The notes under the pieces: generated by a model | Told to the model about the DNA's origin: nothing | The model's database searches: none | The model's input: only the letters and a program-made list of their open reading frames with translations | Assembly: GCF_900108245.1 (NCBI RefSeq) | Contig: NZ_FNUY01000011.1 | Coordinates: 1 to 64,000, forward strand | Direction of reading: 5' to 3' | Length of the DNA: 64,000 bases | From: Allobosea lathyri | GTDB taxonomy: Bacteria; Pseudomonadota; Alphaproteobacteria; Rhizobiales; Beijerinckiaceae | Translations under genes and position numbers: made by a program | Shown: one piece after another, positions 25,073-32,868 of the stretch | Numbering within the stretch: the stretch's first letter is position 1 | How the letters are laid out: every line of letters begins with the position of its first letter

Positions 25073-25177
25073 CGTCATCCTGGGCGACCGCAGGTCGGCC
25101 CGGGATCCATCATAGAGCGCTATCGCCCTACGATGGATCCCGGATCTGCGCCGCTGCGCGGCTTGTCCAGGATGACG
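25073..25177. repeat. Palindromic intergenic repeat, family A, copy 3
   Basis: Arms CGTCATCCTGGGCGACCGCA...GGATCCATC and GATGGATCCCGG...CCAGGATGACG. The right half overlaps the 3' end of the DUF1537 gene and supplies its last 16 codons and its stop (25128-25130). Confidence 0.88.
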
Positions 25178-26483
25178 GCGCGTTTCCGTGCACGATCACA
25201 TTTTGTGCCAGCGCAAAAAAGTCAGGTGGCCCCATCTGGCCGCCCTTCAGGACGATATCGAGGCCGTCCAGGTGCTCGTCATCGCTATGCGCGCGGCAGA
25301 GCGGCGCGCCCGCAACCAGCGGCGCGCGATAGGACAGGCCCCAGATATCGAGCGATTTGATCGCGAGGCTTGACGTGTCGCCGCCAGCCACGATGAGCCG
25401 GGACAGCCGGGTCTCCGCGATAATAGCGCGCAGCAACAGCCCCGTGGCAGCCGCGACGCCGCCCGCATTCTCCGGAGCCTGCGAAGGCCGATCGGTTATC
25501 AGCATGACATTGCCGTCCGCGAGCAGCCGGACGGTCTCTTGGCGCAGCGCCTCGATATAAGCGGGGTCGCCGAGGAGCCTTTGCGGATCGATTGCGAGCT
25601 TCCCGAAACCCGAGGCCCCCTCGACCTGATTGCGGGTCACCGGCGAGAGGCTGCCGACCAGCGCCAGCACCGGGCCATCGCGCATCGGCGACCTGTCGCC
25701 CTGCGGAAGATCGGCGTGATCCACCGCCTCGCCCCAGACGCCCGCGAGCGATTGGGCGACAGAGCTCGGGCCGACCGCGAGCATCGGAAGCTGCCCGAGC
25801 CTTTGCGAAATCAGTCGCCCGATCACGGCCAGATCGGAGACGCTGGAGACATCTAGGAGGACCGCGTCGGGCTCGGTGGCCAGGCCTGTGGCGAGCGCAT
25901 CCTGCGCCGTTTCGTCATAGCTGCGGTAATCGACGAGGGCGATCCGCTCAAACCCCTGTGCCGCCAGATGCCGGCGCAGATCGGCCTCCGCCATCGGCGT
26001 GACCGGGTGGACGCTCATGGTGGGGTGGCGGTCGATGCGGTGGACCGGGCCACCAATGCCCGCCGCTGCGAACAGGTTTCCGAACAGGCAGTAGCGTCCG
26101 AGATTGGGCTGGCCGCCGACGACCGGCAGGAACGGGTTGCGGAAATGCGGGCGCAGCGCCCTGACGGCCGCGCCGATGCTGCCGACATGCGGGGCGCTGT
26201 CGAAGGTCGAGCAGCATTTGTAGTGGAGGATCGAGACGCCCTGCCCGGCGAAGAAGCGACCGGCTTCGTCAAGCTCCAGCGCCATGGCGTCGGGCGCCAT
26301 CGAGCGGGTGGCGCCGGCGATGCCGAGCGCATCGAGAGGCCCGGCGGCGGCCATTTGCGCGGGCGTCGGGATGCGCAGGAAGAGCAGCGCGCGCCGGCCC
26401 TGCTCGGCCAGCGCCGACAGGGTGTCGGTGGCGCCGGTGAAATCGTCGCCATACCAGCCATAGAAGGGGGACGGGCTCGCCAT
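25128..26483 (-). CDS. DUF1537 four-carbon acid sugar kinase family protein
   Basis: 451 residues. The N-terminal domain has FYGWYGDDFTGATDTLSAL (sugar-acid-binding DDxTG motif) and HYKCCSTFDSAP. The C-terminal nucleotide-binding domain has IVAGGDTSSLAIKSL and LKGGQMGPPDFF. DUF1537 kinases phosphorylate 3-oxo-tetronates, erythronates or, with a RuBisCO-like partner, 3-oxo-isoapionate (OiaK). Its partner lies six bases upstream, supporting the OiaK-like option. The natural C terminus is replaced: the final 16 residues (PSSWTSRAAAQIRDPS) are encoded by a palindromic repeat. These follow the last conserved motif, so activity may be retained. Confidence 0.88.
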   Translation of the reverse strand: MASPSPFYGWYGDDFTGATDTLSALAEQGRRALLFLRIPTPAQMAAAGPLDALGIAGATRSMAPDAMALELDEAGRFFAGQGVSILHYKCCSTFDSAPHVGSIGAAVRALRPHFRNPFLPVVGGQPNLGRYCLFGNLFAAAGIGGPVHRIDRHPTMSVHPVTPMAEADLRRHLAAQGFERIALVDYRSYDETAQDALATGLATEPDAVLLDVSSVSDLAVIGRLISQRLGQLPMLAVGPSSVAQSLAGVWGEAVDHADLPQGDRSPMRDGPVLALVGSLSPVTRNQVEGASGFGKLAIDPQRLLGDPAYIEALRQETVRLLADGNVMLITDRPSQAPENAGGVAAATGLLLRAIIAETRLSRLIVAGGDTSSLAIKSLDIWGLSYRAPLVAGAPLCRAHSDDEHLDGLDIVLKGGQMGPPDFFALAQNVIVHGNAPSSWTSRAAAQIRDPS

Positions 26484-26489
26484 AACGCG

Positions 26490-27764
26490 TCAGCCGGCGG
26501 CTTTGCCGAAGAAATCGAGCGCCTGCCGCAGTTCCGCATGCGAGCGGGCGGCAGCGTCCAGCGAGGTGCCGTCGGCGACGGCAGCCCAGGCCTGCCGGAT
26601 GCTGGCGACGCCCGCCGCCGGGCCGCCGGGATGGGCGAGGATGCCGCCGCCCGCCATGAAGAGCAGGTCGTCATGGCCGATCGCGTCCCAGGTCGGCTGG
26701 GCCGTGCCGGCCCATTGGCCCGAGGAGAAGGCGGGCAGCACGCGGTCGTCGATGCCCGCGCTCAGCGGCGTCACGCAATCGCGCGCCGAGGACACGACCT
26801 CCGCATCTTCCTGCGCGAATTTTCCCTGCAGGCCGTGGACATGCATGTGGTCGATGCCGGCGAGCCGCCAGAGCGTCTGGTAGGCCTGGAAGGAGATGCC
26901 GAGCAGCGGGTGGCGCGAGAGCGCGCCGAAGCCGTTGCGGTGGCCATGCAAAGCGAGATCGGTGGCGCGGCGCAGGGTCTCGATGGCGGAAAAGCCGCAC
27001 CAGTTCAGGCTTGCCATGACGCAGGTGCCGCCCTCGCGCGCCACGAGATCGGCATGGCGTTTCATAGCGTCGGTCTCGTCGGTGATGTTGAAGGCGACCA
27101 TCACCGCCTTGCCGGTGCGATCCTTATGGCGGCGCACGACCTCCATCACGGCCGGCACGCGTTGTGCCAGCGGCGCATGGACCGGGTCGGCCGAAATCTC
27201 GTCATCCTTGATGAAATCGAGGCCGGCTTCGCAGAGCTTCGCGACCAGCGCAGCGGTTTCCGACGGGCTCAGGCCCACATTGGGCTTGATGATCGAGCCG
27301 ACCAGCGGACCGCTTGCGACGCCGGTGAGCTTGCGCGTGCCGGCAATGCCCTGCGTCGGCAACGGGAAGCGGCTGCGAAACGAGGCCGGCAACGTGATCG
27401 TATCCAGCCTGAGGCCCGTCACCTCGCCGAGATCATAGAGATTGCCCGCCACGATCGAGGCCAGCGTCGCCAGATTGGCGCCGACATTGTCGACGGGGAA
27501 GGAGATCGCGATGCGGGCGCGGCGCCATGGCCCGGAGATGCCCTTCTTCGCCAGCCAGGCATTGGGCAGGCTCGGCGTATCGGCCGTGTCGAGCGCCTCC
27601 ACCTTCGTGACGACCGCGCGCGTGCGGCTGCGCAATTCGTCGGTCTCGCCGGCGACGCGGGTGAAGGTGCCGCTCGACTGCTCGCCGGCCATCACCTCGG
27701 CAACCTTTGCAGGGTCGAGCGGGGTCTCGATCAGATAGGTGGCTTCGAAGCGGTCGCTGGTCAT
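26490..27764 (-). CDS. RuBisCO-like protein (form IV, OiaX-like candidate)
   Basis: 424 residues from ATG 27764; the longer frame to 27803 adds no conserved sequence. RuBisCO large-subunit fold: N-terminal domain to ~residue 125, then the TIM barrel with GSIIKPNVGLSP (Lys160) and GLDFIKDDE, where Lys186, Asp188 and Glu189 match the carbamylated Lys/Asp/Glu metal site. HRNGFGALSRHP and HVHGLQGKF follow. Loop 6 and other residues differ from true RuBisCO, so CO2 fixation is not expected. RuBisCO-like proteins paired with DUF1537 kinases include OiaX, which acts on 3-oxo-isoapionate 4-phosphate. The other apiose/isoapionate genes are absent here, so the substrate remains open. Confidence 0.88.
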   Translation of the reverse strand: MTSDRFEATYLIETPLDPAKVAEVMAGEQSSGTFTRVAGETDELRSRTRAVVTKVEALDTADTPSLPNAWLAKKGISGPWRRARIAISFPVDNVGANLATLASIVAGNLYDLGEVTGLRLDTITLPASFRSRFPLPTQGIAGTRKLTGVASGPLVGSIIKPNVGLSPSETAALVAKLCEAGLDFIKDDEISADPVHAPLAQRVPAVMEVVRRHKDRTGKAVMVAFNITDETDAMKRHADLVAREGGTCVMASLNWCGFSAIETLRRATDLALHGHRNGFGALSRHPLLGISFQAYQTLWRLAGIDHMHVHGLQGKFAQEDAEVVSSARDCVTPLSAGIDDRVLPAFSSGQWAGTAQPTWDAIGHDDLLFMAGGGILAHPGGPAAGVASIRQAWAAVADGTSLDAAARSHAELRQALDFFGKAAG

Positions 27765-27794
27765 CGGGCCGTCTCGCTGACGTTGCATTTGTCG

Positions 27795-27905
27795 AGCCCT
27801 CATCGACAGAAGCAGGGCGTAAGCCCTGCGTCTCGAAGGATGGCTCCAGCGTAGTCTGGACCATCCTTCGAGACGCCGCTACGCGGCTCCTCAGGATGAG
27901 GGCTG
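27795..27905. repeat. Palindromic intergenic repeat, family C, copy 3
   Basis: Arms AGCCCTCAT...CGTCTCGAAGGATGG and CCATCCTTCGAGACG...CTCCTCAGGATGAGGGCT. It occupies the gap between the VOC gene and the RuBisCO-like gene inside the operon. Confidence 0.85.
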
Positions 27906-27923
27906 AGGGATTACAGTCGAGCC

Positions 27924-28463
27924 TCAGAGCTTGCTGAGATCCGGGAAGGGCCGGACCGGGTCCTTGCCGTCCCAGGTCTCGGCGGCCTCGCGGATCAGGC
28001 GGAACATCTCGCCCTTGGGGCCGGCGACCTCGGAGAGCTCGATCACCGTGCCCGGATGGTAGTGGGTGTCGAAATAGACGAAGCGCCCGCGCTCGCCGAC
28101 CTCCCCCGACATCACCGCCTTGAAGCCCTGCTTGGTCAGGCGCTCGAGATCGGCGTCATAGCTGTCGGTCCAGTAGGCGACATGCTGGAGGCCGGTATGG
28201 CCTGCGTCCGTGAAGTCCTTGTACATGGACGGCACGGCATTGCGGCACTGGATCAGTTCGACCTGGAGCGGGCCGGAATTGGCCAGCGCGACCGAGTTGT
28301 GCGGCTCGTAGGCCTCGCCCTTGTAGCGATAGTTTTTGATGGGCACCTTCGGATTGTAGAAGAAGGGACCGACGCCGAGCACCCGGCTCCAATAGTCCAT
28401 GGCCGCCTCGATATCGGGGACGACATAGCCAGCCTGACGGATCTGGCCGAAGAAGCGGCTCAT
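27924..28463 (-). CDS. VOC-family protein in the RuBisCO-like operon
   Basis: 179 residues, a two-half VOC protein: QIRQAGYVVPDIEAAMDYWS at the N terminus and GLQHVAYWTDSYDADLERL near residues 91-109. Candidate metal ligands are His in LQHVAYW and Glu in the TVIELSEV strand. Glyoxalase_4/methylmalonyl-CoA-epimerase-like proteins of this kind catalyse epimerisation, isomerisation or lyase chemistry on small acids. Its place between the TRAP transporter and the RuBisCO-like protein suggests an early step on the imported acid. No biochemical assignment is possible. Confidence 0.85.
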   Translation of the reverse strand: MSRFFGQIRQAGYVVPDIEAAMDYWSRVLGVGPFFYNPKVPIKNYRYKGEAYEPHNSVALANSGPLQVELIQCRNAVPSMYKDFTDAGHTGLQHVAYWTDSYDADLERLTKQGFKAVMSGEVGERGRFVYFDTHYHPGTVIELSEVAGPKGEMFRLIREAAETWDGKDPVRPFPDLSKL

Positions 28464-28496
28464 GACGGGTGCCTTTTTGTTGGAAGCGCGAAAGCT

Positions 28497-30383
28497 CTAA
28501 AACTTCAGGAAGCCGGTGGAGAACCAGGGCACGGCCGCGACGACGATGAGGCCTAGGAACAGCGCCAGCATGTAGCCGCCGATATATTTCAGGCCCTCGT
28601 CGGGATTGACCTTGCTGATCGCGCAGGCGCCGTAATAGCCGACGCCGAAGGGCGGGGCGAAGAGGCCGATGCCCATCGCGAACACTACCACCATCGCGTA
28701 ATGCACCTCGTGCACGCCGACCTGCTTGGCGATCGGGAACAGCAGCGGGCCGAACAGCACGATGGCAGGAATGCCTTCGAGAACGCTGCCGAGGATGATG
28801 AAGGCGACGATCGAGATGGCGAGGAAGCCCCAGGTTCCGCCGGGCACCGACGCCATGGCGCGGGCGAGGTCCTGCGAGAAACCCGATTGCGTCAGCCCCC
28901 AGGCCATGGCGGTGGCGCAGCCGACGATGAAGATGATAGCGCCGGTCAGCGAGGCCGTGTCGATCAGCATCTTCGGCAGGCGACGCCAGTCGAACTGGCG
29001 GTAGATCACCAGCCCCGCCACGATCGAATAGACGATGCCGATAGTGGAGACTTCGGTCGCGGTCGCGACACCCTCGACGACCGCCGCGCGGATGACGAAG
29101 GGCAGCGCCACGGCCGGCAGCGCGATCAACGCGAGCTTGGCGATCTCGCGCTTCGACTGGCGCACGACATGGCTGAGATCCTCGCCGCGATAGCGCCACC
29201 AGACCACGATGCAAAGCGCCAGGCCCAGCACGACCGCCGGCAGCATGCCGCCGGTGAAGAGCGCGGCGATCGAGACGCCGGTGACGGAGCCGATCGTGAT
29301 CAGAACGATGGAAGGCGGAATCGTCTCGGTCTGCGCGCCGGTCGCCGCCAGCAGGGCGACGAGATCGCCGGGCTTGGCGCCGCGCTTCTTCATTTCCGGG
29401 AAGAGCACGGGCGCGATCGCCGCCATGTCGGCGATCTTCGAGCCCGAGATGCCGGAGACCAGATACATCGCCCCGACCAGCACATAGGACAGGCCGCCCC
29501 GGACATGGCCGAGCAGGCTGGCGAGGAACTGGATCATCGCCTTGGCCATGCCGGTCATCTCGATGAGCGCGCCCAGAAAGATGAACAGCGGCACGGCGAG
29601 CAGGATCAGATGGCTCATGCCCTCGTCGAGCCGGCCGACCATGACGATCAGCGGCGTCGTGGTGGTGCAGGCGAGATAGCCGAAGGTCGCAAGCGCGAAG
29701 GAGAAGGCGATCGGCACGCCGGAGAAGACGTTGAGCGCGACGACGCCGACGAAGAAGATGATGAGGTTGAGCTTGCCGAGCGGCTTCAGCGCCGGGCCGG
29801 CGAGCCAGAACAGCAGCACGAGCGCAACTGTGATGCCGACTGCGAGCAGGACCGGCTTGAGCTGGTTGAAGCGCAGCAGCCTTGCGCCAGCCGCCAGCAG
29901 CATCAGCCCCATGCCGATCGGGATCGCGGCCGCGCGCCAGGCATTGGTGATCTCCAGCGCCGGAGTGACGATGAAGCTCTCCTCCTCCGCATATTCGATC
30001 GCATGGGGAATGATCAGCAGCAGGAAGGCGATCGAGGCCGTGATCGCCAGCGCTTCCAGCAGCGCGCGCGTGCCCGGTCCGACACGGCTGACGAGGCCGG
30101 TCATGCGCATGTGCTCGCCACGCCGCAGCGCGACGACGGTGCCGAGCATGGAAAGCCAGAGGAACAGGATCGAGGCCAGTTCGTCCGACCAGACCAGCGG
30201 CGCGTGGAAGACGTAGCGGGCGGTCACGCCGGCCGCCAGGATCACCATCTCGATCAGCACGAGCAGGGCTGCGGCGGCCTCGACCACGCCGCCGATCACC
30301 CGGTCGAACCGGTCGGCCGCCCGCCCGAGCCCGGTGGTGGGCGGGGCGGCCTGTGCATGCATCGTCGCTGCCTGGATATCCAT
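28497..30383 (-). CDS. TRAP transporter fused small/large membrane subunit (DctQM)
   Basis: 628 residues from ATG 30383 with AGGAAG upstream. Residues ~25-190 form the DctQ part (four helices, with VWSDELASILFLWLSMLGT as landmark). Residues ~205-628 form the DctM part with about 12 helices (NVFSGVPIAFSFALATFGYL, SGSKIADMAAIAPVLFPEMKKRG, and GATGAQTETIPPS-like AATGAQTETIPPSIVLI). The fusion of Q and M in one chain is known in the family. The protein imports an organic acid with the sodium or proton gradient, using the binding protein encoded just upstream. It is the uptake system of the RuBisCO-like operon. Confidence 0.92.
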   Translation of the reverse strand: MDIQAATMHAQAAPPTTGLGRAADRFDRVIGGVVEAAAALLVLIEMVILAAGVTARYVFHAPLVWSDELASILFLWLSMLGTVVALRRGEHMRMTGLVSRVGPGTRALLEALAITASIAFLLLIIPHAIEYAEEESFIVTPALEITNAWRAAAIPIGMGLMLLAAGARLLRFNQLKPVLLAVGITVALVLLFWLAGPALKPLGKLNLIIFFVGVVALNVFSGVPIAFSFALATFGYLACTTTTPLIVMVGRLDEGMSHLILLAVPLFIFLGALIEMTGMAKAMIQFLASLLGHVRGGLSYVLVGAMYLVSGISGSKIADMAAIAPVLFPEMKKRGAKPGDLVALLAATGAQTETIPPSIVLITIGSVTGVSIAALFTGGMLPAVVLGLALCIVVWWRYRGEDLSHVVRQSKREIAKLALIALPAVALPFVIRAAVVEGVATATEVSTIGIVYSIVAGLVIYRQFDWRRLPKMLIDTASLTGAIIFIVGCATAMAWGLTQSGFSQDLARAMASVPGGTWGFLAISIVAFIILGSVLEGIPAIVLFGPLLFPIAKQVGVHEVHYAMVVVFAMGIGLFAPPFGVGYYGACAISKVNPDEGLKYIGGYMLALFLGLIVVAAVPWFSTGFLKF

Positions 30384-30438
30384 GGGGCGCTTCCTGTTGT
30401 GTTTTTTTATGCGCCTTATAGGCTCGCGACAGCTTTTG

Positions 30439-31455
30439 TCAGGCGAGTTTTCCGACAGCGCCTTCAAGCAGTCCCCAGGCTTCCGCTCCGAAACGCTCCT
30501 GCCACTCCTTGTAGAAGCCCGCATCGCGCAGCTTGGCGCGGAAGCTCTCTGGATTCGTCTTGTTGAAGGCGAGGCCCTTCGACTGAAGATCGGCCTGAAC
30601 CGTCTCGTTCAGCGACTTAATGTCACCGCGCTGCCTGACGCCGGCTTCGTTGATCGCATCGCCGACGATCGTCTTGATGTCGGCCGGCAAAGCATTCCAG
30701 GCGCGACCATTGGCGATGAACCAGAAACCGTCCCAGATATGGTTCGAGACGGCGCAGTTCTTCTGGACTTCGTAGAGCTTGGCGACCTGGATGATCGGCA
30801 GCGGGTTCTCCTGCGCGTCGACGACCTTGGTCTGGAGCGAGGAATAGACCTCGCTGAACTGGAGGCTGGCGGGGGCCGCATCGAGCGACTTGAACATCGA
30901 GATCGAGAGCGGGCTGACCGGCACGCGGATCTTCAGGCCCGACATGTCCTTGGCCTGCTCGATCGGCTTGCCCGAGGTGGTCATCTGGCGGAAGCCGTTA
31001 TCCCACATCTTCTCGAAGGCGAAGAGGTTCACCTTGGCGATGGCGGCGCGGACATGGGCGCCGAGCGGGCCGTCCATCGCCTTCCAGACCTGATCGTAAT
31101 CGGCGAAGGCGAAGCCCACCGCGTTGATCGCCGCGACCGGCACCAGCGTCGCGATGACCAGCGCCGAGGGAGTGAAGAAGGTGATGCCGCCATTGCGGAC
31201 CTGGCTCAGCATGTCGGTGTCGCCGCCGAGCTGGTTGTTCGGGAAGATCTTGATCTCGACCCGGCCGTTGGTCTTCGCCTTGACCTGCTCGGCAGCTTCA
31301 GCGGCGCGGACGTTGAGCGGATGGCTGAGCGGCAGGTTGTTGCCGTATTTCAGCTCGATCTCGGCGGCGCGCGCGACATGCGGCATGCCGATGAGTGGAA
31401 TGGCAGGCGTGGCAGCAAGCGTGCGCAGCACCGTGCGGCGGGTCACATTGGTCAT
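30439..31455 (-). CDS. TRAP transporter periplasmic substrate-binding protein (DctP family)
   Basis: 338 residues from the ATG at 31455, with GGGAGGT eight bases upstream; a GTG two codons earlier overlaps that site. The signal peptide has a Tat-like twin arginine (NVTRRTVLRTLAA) and cleaves after HVARA. Mature features are LKYGNNLPLSHPLNVRAAEA, KIFPNNQLGGDTDM, the MTTSGKPI loop and SGLKIRVPVSP with the conserved Arg that binds the ligand carboxylate. It is the first gene of the operon and diverges from the LacI regulator. Confidence 0.92.
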   Translation of the reverse strand: MTNVTRRTVLRTLAATPAIPLIGMPHVARAAEIELKYGNNLPLSHPLNVRAAEAAEQVKAKTNGRVEIKIFPNNQLGGDTDMLSQVRNGGITFFTPSALVIATLVPVAAINAVGFAFADYDQVWKAMDGPLGAHVRAAIAKVNLFAFEKMWDNGFRQMTTSGKPIEQAKDMSGLKIRVPVSPLSISMFKSLDAAPASLQFSEVYSSLQTKVVDAQENPLPIIQVAKLYEVQKNCAVSNHIWDGFWFIANGRAWNALPADIKTIVGDAINEAGVRQRGDIKSLNETVQADLQSKGLAFNKTNPESFRAKLRDAGFYKEWQERFGAEAWGLLEGAVGKLA

Positions 31456-31572
31456 CGTCACCTCCCTGGATCGCTATGCGACCTGATTGATCGTCGTGTT
31501 CTTGCCAAAACGATAGGAATTGCGGATGAGGTAGGTCAAACTCAATTTCTGATGTCTTTTGATGGATTTTGA
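31456..31572. promoter_or_regulatory. Divergent promoter region between dctP-like and LacI genes
   Basis: 117-bp, relatively AT-rich segment. The LacI-type regulator most likely binds here to control the sugar-acid operon. I see no convincing long palindrome; short inverted elements GAATTG/CAATTT are too weak to call an operator. Confidence 0.4.
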
Positions 31573-32667
31573 ATGAAACGGGAGCCGAGCGACCTGGCGC
31601 TGGAGATGCCGGCGGACATGCCCGCCGATGCGGCGCCGAAGCGCCGGCAGATGGCTGGGATCGCCGATGTCGCGATTCTGGCCGGCGTTTCCACCGCCAC
31701 CGTCGACAGGGTGCTGAACCAGCGGCCCGGCGTGCGCGCTGTTACGGTGCAGCGCGTGCTCAAGGCCGCGGCCGAACTCGGCTATGTCATGGATGGCGCG
31801 CTGCCGGCGAGCGCGCTCAAGCCGCTGCGGCTCGCCTTCCTGCTGCCGGCGGGCACGAACCGCTTCCTCAGCATGCTCGGCCGCTCGATCGCCAGTTCGC
31901 AGGACCAGCTCGCCTCCTTCAACATGCGGGCGCGGGTCGATTACATCGAGAGCTTCAAGCCGGAACTGCTGGCGCAGCATCTGCGCCGCGTCGGGCGCGA
32001 TGTCGACGGCATCGCCTTCATGGCGCTGGAGCATCCGACTGTGCGCGAGGCCGTGGACTGGCTCGCCGAACGCGACGTGCCGACGGTGACGCTGATCTCC
32101 GACATCGCCAACACCCGGCGCGCGGCCTATGTCGGGCTCGACAACCGCTCGGCGGGGCGCACTGCCGCCTATATCATCGCGCGCTTCATCGGGCCCAGGC
32201 CCGCCAAGGTCGCGATGATCGCCGGCAGCCTGAGCTACCGAGCCCATGAGGAGCGCGAGATGGGCTTCCTGCACCTGTTCCAGGAGGTCTTCCCCGCGAT
32301 CGAGGTGGTGGGCCTGCGCGAGGGCCATGACGAGGAGGCCCGCAACTACCGCCAGACCAAGACGCTGCTCGCGCAGCATCCCGATCTCGCCGGCATCTAC
32401 AATATCGGCGGCGGCGCCGAGGGCATCGCGCGCGCGCTCAAGGAGGCCGGACGCCAGAACGATGTGGTCTTCGTCGGCCACGGCCTGACGCCCGATACCC
32501 GCGCCCTGCTGATCGACGGCACGATCGACGCCGTCATCACCCAGCATCCGCAGGCGGCGCTGATGAGCTGCATCTCGATCTTCGCCAATCTCCGGGCGGG
32601 ACGACCGGCCAGCGAAGGCACGACGCGCGCCAATACCGAGATCATCTTTCGCGAGAACCTGCCCTGA
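31573..32667 (+). CDS. LacI-family transcriptional regulator
   Basis: 364 residues. The DNA-binding domain starts after a ~25-residue extension: IADVAILAGVSTATVDRVLN is the helix-turn-helix with hinge helix region RVLKAAAELGYV (residues ~29-72). The rest is a periplasmic-binding-type effector domain (LRLAFLLPAGTNRFL, YVGLDNRSAGRTAAYI, DLAGIYNIGGGAEGIARAL). The STATVDRVLN recognition region is the form seen in sugar-acid and polyol regulators. Its divergent position implies control of the TRAP/VOC/RuBisCO-like/kinase operon with the imported acid or an intermediate as effector. Confidence 0.9.
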   Translation: MKREPSDLALEMPADMPADAAPKRRQMAGIADVAILAGVSTATVDRVLNQRPGVRAVTVQRVLKAAAELGYVMDGALPASALKPLRLAFLLPAGTNRFLSMLGRSIASSQDQLASFNMRARVDYIESFKPELLAQHLRRVGRDVDGIAFMALEHPTVREAVDWLAERDVPTVTLISDIANTRRAAYVGLDNRSAGRTAAYIIARFIGPRPAKVAMIAGSLSYRAHEEREMGFLHLFQEVFPAIEVVGLREGHDEEARNYRQTKTLLAQHPDLAGIYNIGGGAEGIARALKEAGRQNDVVFVGHGLTPDTRALLIDGTIDAVITQHPQAALMSCISIFANLRAGRPASEGTTRANTEIIFRENLP

Positions 32668-32708
32668 GGGATGGTGGGCTCCCGTTTATTCTCCGACCGA
32701 CCCAACCC

Positions 32709-32814
32709 CGTCATCCCGGGCGTAGCGAAGCGCAGACCCGGGATCCATCGTAGAGCTCCGTTCCCTACGATGGATCCCGGATCTCCGCGGCTTTGCCGCT
32801 TGTCCGGGATGACG
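32709..32814. repeat. Palindromic intergenic repeat, family A, copy 4
   Basis: Arms CGTCATCCCGGGCG...GGGATCCATCGTA and TACGATGGATCCCGG...CCGGGATGACG. It lies between the convergent LacI gene and the peptide-binding protein gene. Confidence 0.88.
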
Positions 32815-32868
32815 GCGCGGGTCCGTGTTCGGGCGGGCTGCCCTGGGGTTCAGACCAGCCGGCACGTC

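Noticed and set aside
26490..27764. True carbon-fixing RuBisCO large subunit
   Set aside because: About 424 residues, no small subunit or phosphoribulokinase gene, and its context is a sugar-acid operon; only the metal site is conserved.
28701..30566. 621-codon + strand frame opposite the TRAP permease
   Set aside because: Composition is dominated by D, H, R and Q from antisense codons of a membrane protein; no domain is recognisable.
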